A stretch of 64,000 bases of DNA, from positions 1 through 64,000 of the forward strand of contig NZ_BDJB01000007.1 of NCBI RefSeq assembly GCF_002117915.1, written 5' to 3'. The DNA is from Sphingomonas sp. TZW2008. Lineage in GTDB: Bacteria > Pseudomonadota > Alphaproteobacteria > Sphingomonadales > Sphingomonadaceae. The notes below the pieces were generated by a model that did not search any database, had not been told where the DNA came from, and saw only the letters and a program-made list of their open reading frames with translations. This document shows, piece after piece, positions 63,462 to 64,000 of the stretch. How positions within the stretch are numbered: position 1 is the first letter of the stretch; each line of letters opens with the position of its first letter. The translations under genes and the position numbers were made by a program.

Positions 63462-63476
63462 GTACGGCAGCGGTGC

Positions 63477-63484
63477 GGGGGGGG
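63477..63484 (+). repeat. G8 run upstream of hslV
   Basis: Eight consecutive G lie 65 bases before the hslV start. It could alter promoter spacing if slipped; its position relative to any promoter is not known. Confidence 0.7.
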
Positions 63485-63549
63485 CAGACGTCGCGATGTG
63501 GACGGGCGCGGCTGTTGCGCCGCCCCGCCCGCGTCCTACATCGCGGGGC

Positions 63550-64000
63550 ATGAGCGAACATAGCAGCATGCCCGTCTGGCACGGCACGACAATCCTCTCT
63601 GTGCGGCGCGGCGGCAAGGTCGTCGTCGCCGGCGACGGCCAGGTCTCGATGGGTCAGACCGTGATGAAACCCAATGCGCGCAAGGTCCGCACGCTCGGCC
63701 CGGACGGCAAGGTGATCGCCGGGTTCGCCGGCGCCACCGCCGACGCCTTCACCTTGTTCGAGCGGCTCGAGGCGAAGCTCGAACGCCACCAGGGCCAGCT
63801 GATGCGCGCCGCGGTGGAGCTCGCCAAGGACTGGCGCACCGACAAATATTTGCGCAATCTCGAGGCGATGATGATCGTCGCCGACAAGGACGTGACGCTG
63901 ATCCTCACCGGCAACGGCGACGTGCTCGAGCCCGAGGCGGGGGTCGCGGCAATCGGATCGGGCGGCAATTTCGCGCTCGCCGCGGCGCGTGCACTGGTCG
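63550..64000 (+). CDS. hslV: HslV protease subunit (partial, runs off window)
   Basis: The first 150 residues of the HslUV proteolytic subunit. A 12-residue propeptide precedes the catalytic Thr of [12 protein letters not shown]. Downstream motifs are [16 protein letters not shown] and [17 protein letters not shown], and the oxyanion-region [14 protein letters not shown]. The gene continues past 64000, with hslU usually next. A clear ATG (63550) begins [10 protein letters not shown]. Confidence 0.95.
   Translation, partial: MSEHSSMPVWHGTTILSVRRGGKVVVAGDGQVSMGQTVMKPNARKVRTLGPDGKVIAGFAGATADAFTLFERLEAKLERHQGQLMRAAVELAKDWRTDKYLRNLEAMMIVADKDVTLILTGNGDVLEPEAGVAAIGSGGNFALAAARALV

Overview
The window is GC-rich, densely packed bacterial chromosome. 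Gene content and protein style point to an alphaproteobacterium of the sphingomonad type: an EipA-family protein, glnK-amtB, tldD, short ATGA-type overlaps, a GTA-type holin, and an hslV with a short propeptide. The organism assignment is inferred from family knowledge, not from a marker gene.

Layout. (1) 0.3-3.4 kb: small stress or envelope genes (YjaB-like acetyltransferase, YciE/F ferritin-like protein, L,D-transpeptidase). (2) 3.7-20.5 kb: a surface-polysaccharide region. UDP-glucose dehydrogenase and a UDP-glucuronate 4-epimerase supply UDP-GlcA/GalA. Two glycosyltransferases, an O-antigen-ligase/polymerase type protein, a flippase, a pectate-lyase-like protein and three acyltransferases (two with SGNH tails) would build and decorate the polymer. 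Broken IS110 and IS5 transposases sit at 6.0-7.4 kb, and one acyltransferase carries a G10 tract. (3) 21-27 kb: an accessory island. It holds an XRE regulator, a small protein and a secreted S1/P1 nuclease on the minus strand, and a PD-(D/E)xK-like protein and a ParB-fused DNA methyltransferase on the plus strand. An orphan terminase pair follows and the island ends next to tRNA-Ser(GCU). (4) 27.5-46 kb: housekeeping genes, namely eipA, pyrC, a ygfZ-type gene, a peptidoglycan-recycling pair (LD-carboxypeptidase and an Mpl-like ligase), a glyoxalase trio, a trans-sulfuration enzyme, sigma54-type glnK-amtB, ccdAB and tldD. (5) 46-64 kb: oligopeptidase B, DedA, ppc, an HNH nuclease, gluQ, a cobalamin adenosyltransferase, the ergothioneine pair egtB-egtD, the kynurenine pair (TDO and kynU), a second nearly identical copy of the epimerase, a lysozyme/holin pair and the start of hslV, which runs off the window.

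The most notable points are two epimerase copies in inverted orientation 55 kb apart that differ at only five residues, the G10 tract in a surface acyltransferase, the nested inverted repeat just ahead of the ParB-methyltransferase, the PD-(D/E)xK/XRE/methyltransferase island, and a textbook sigma54 promoter at glnK-amtB. I did not find a clearly new system; the island at 21-27 kb is the best candidate.
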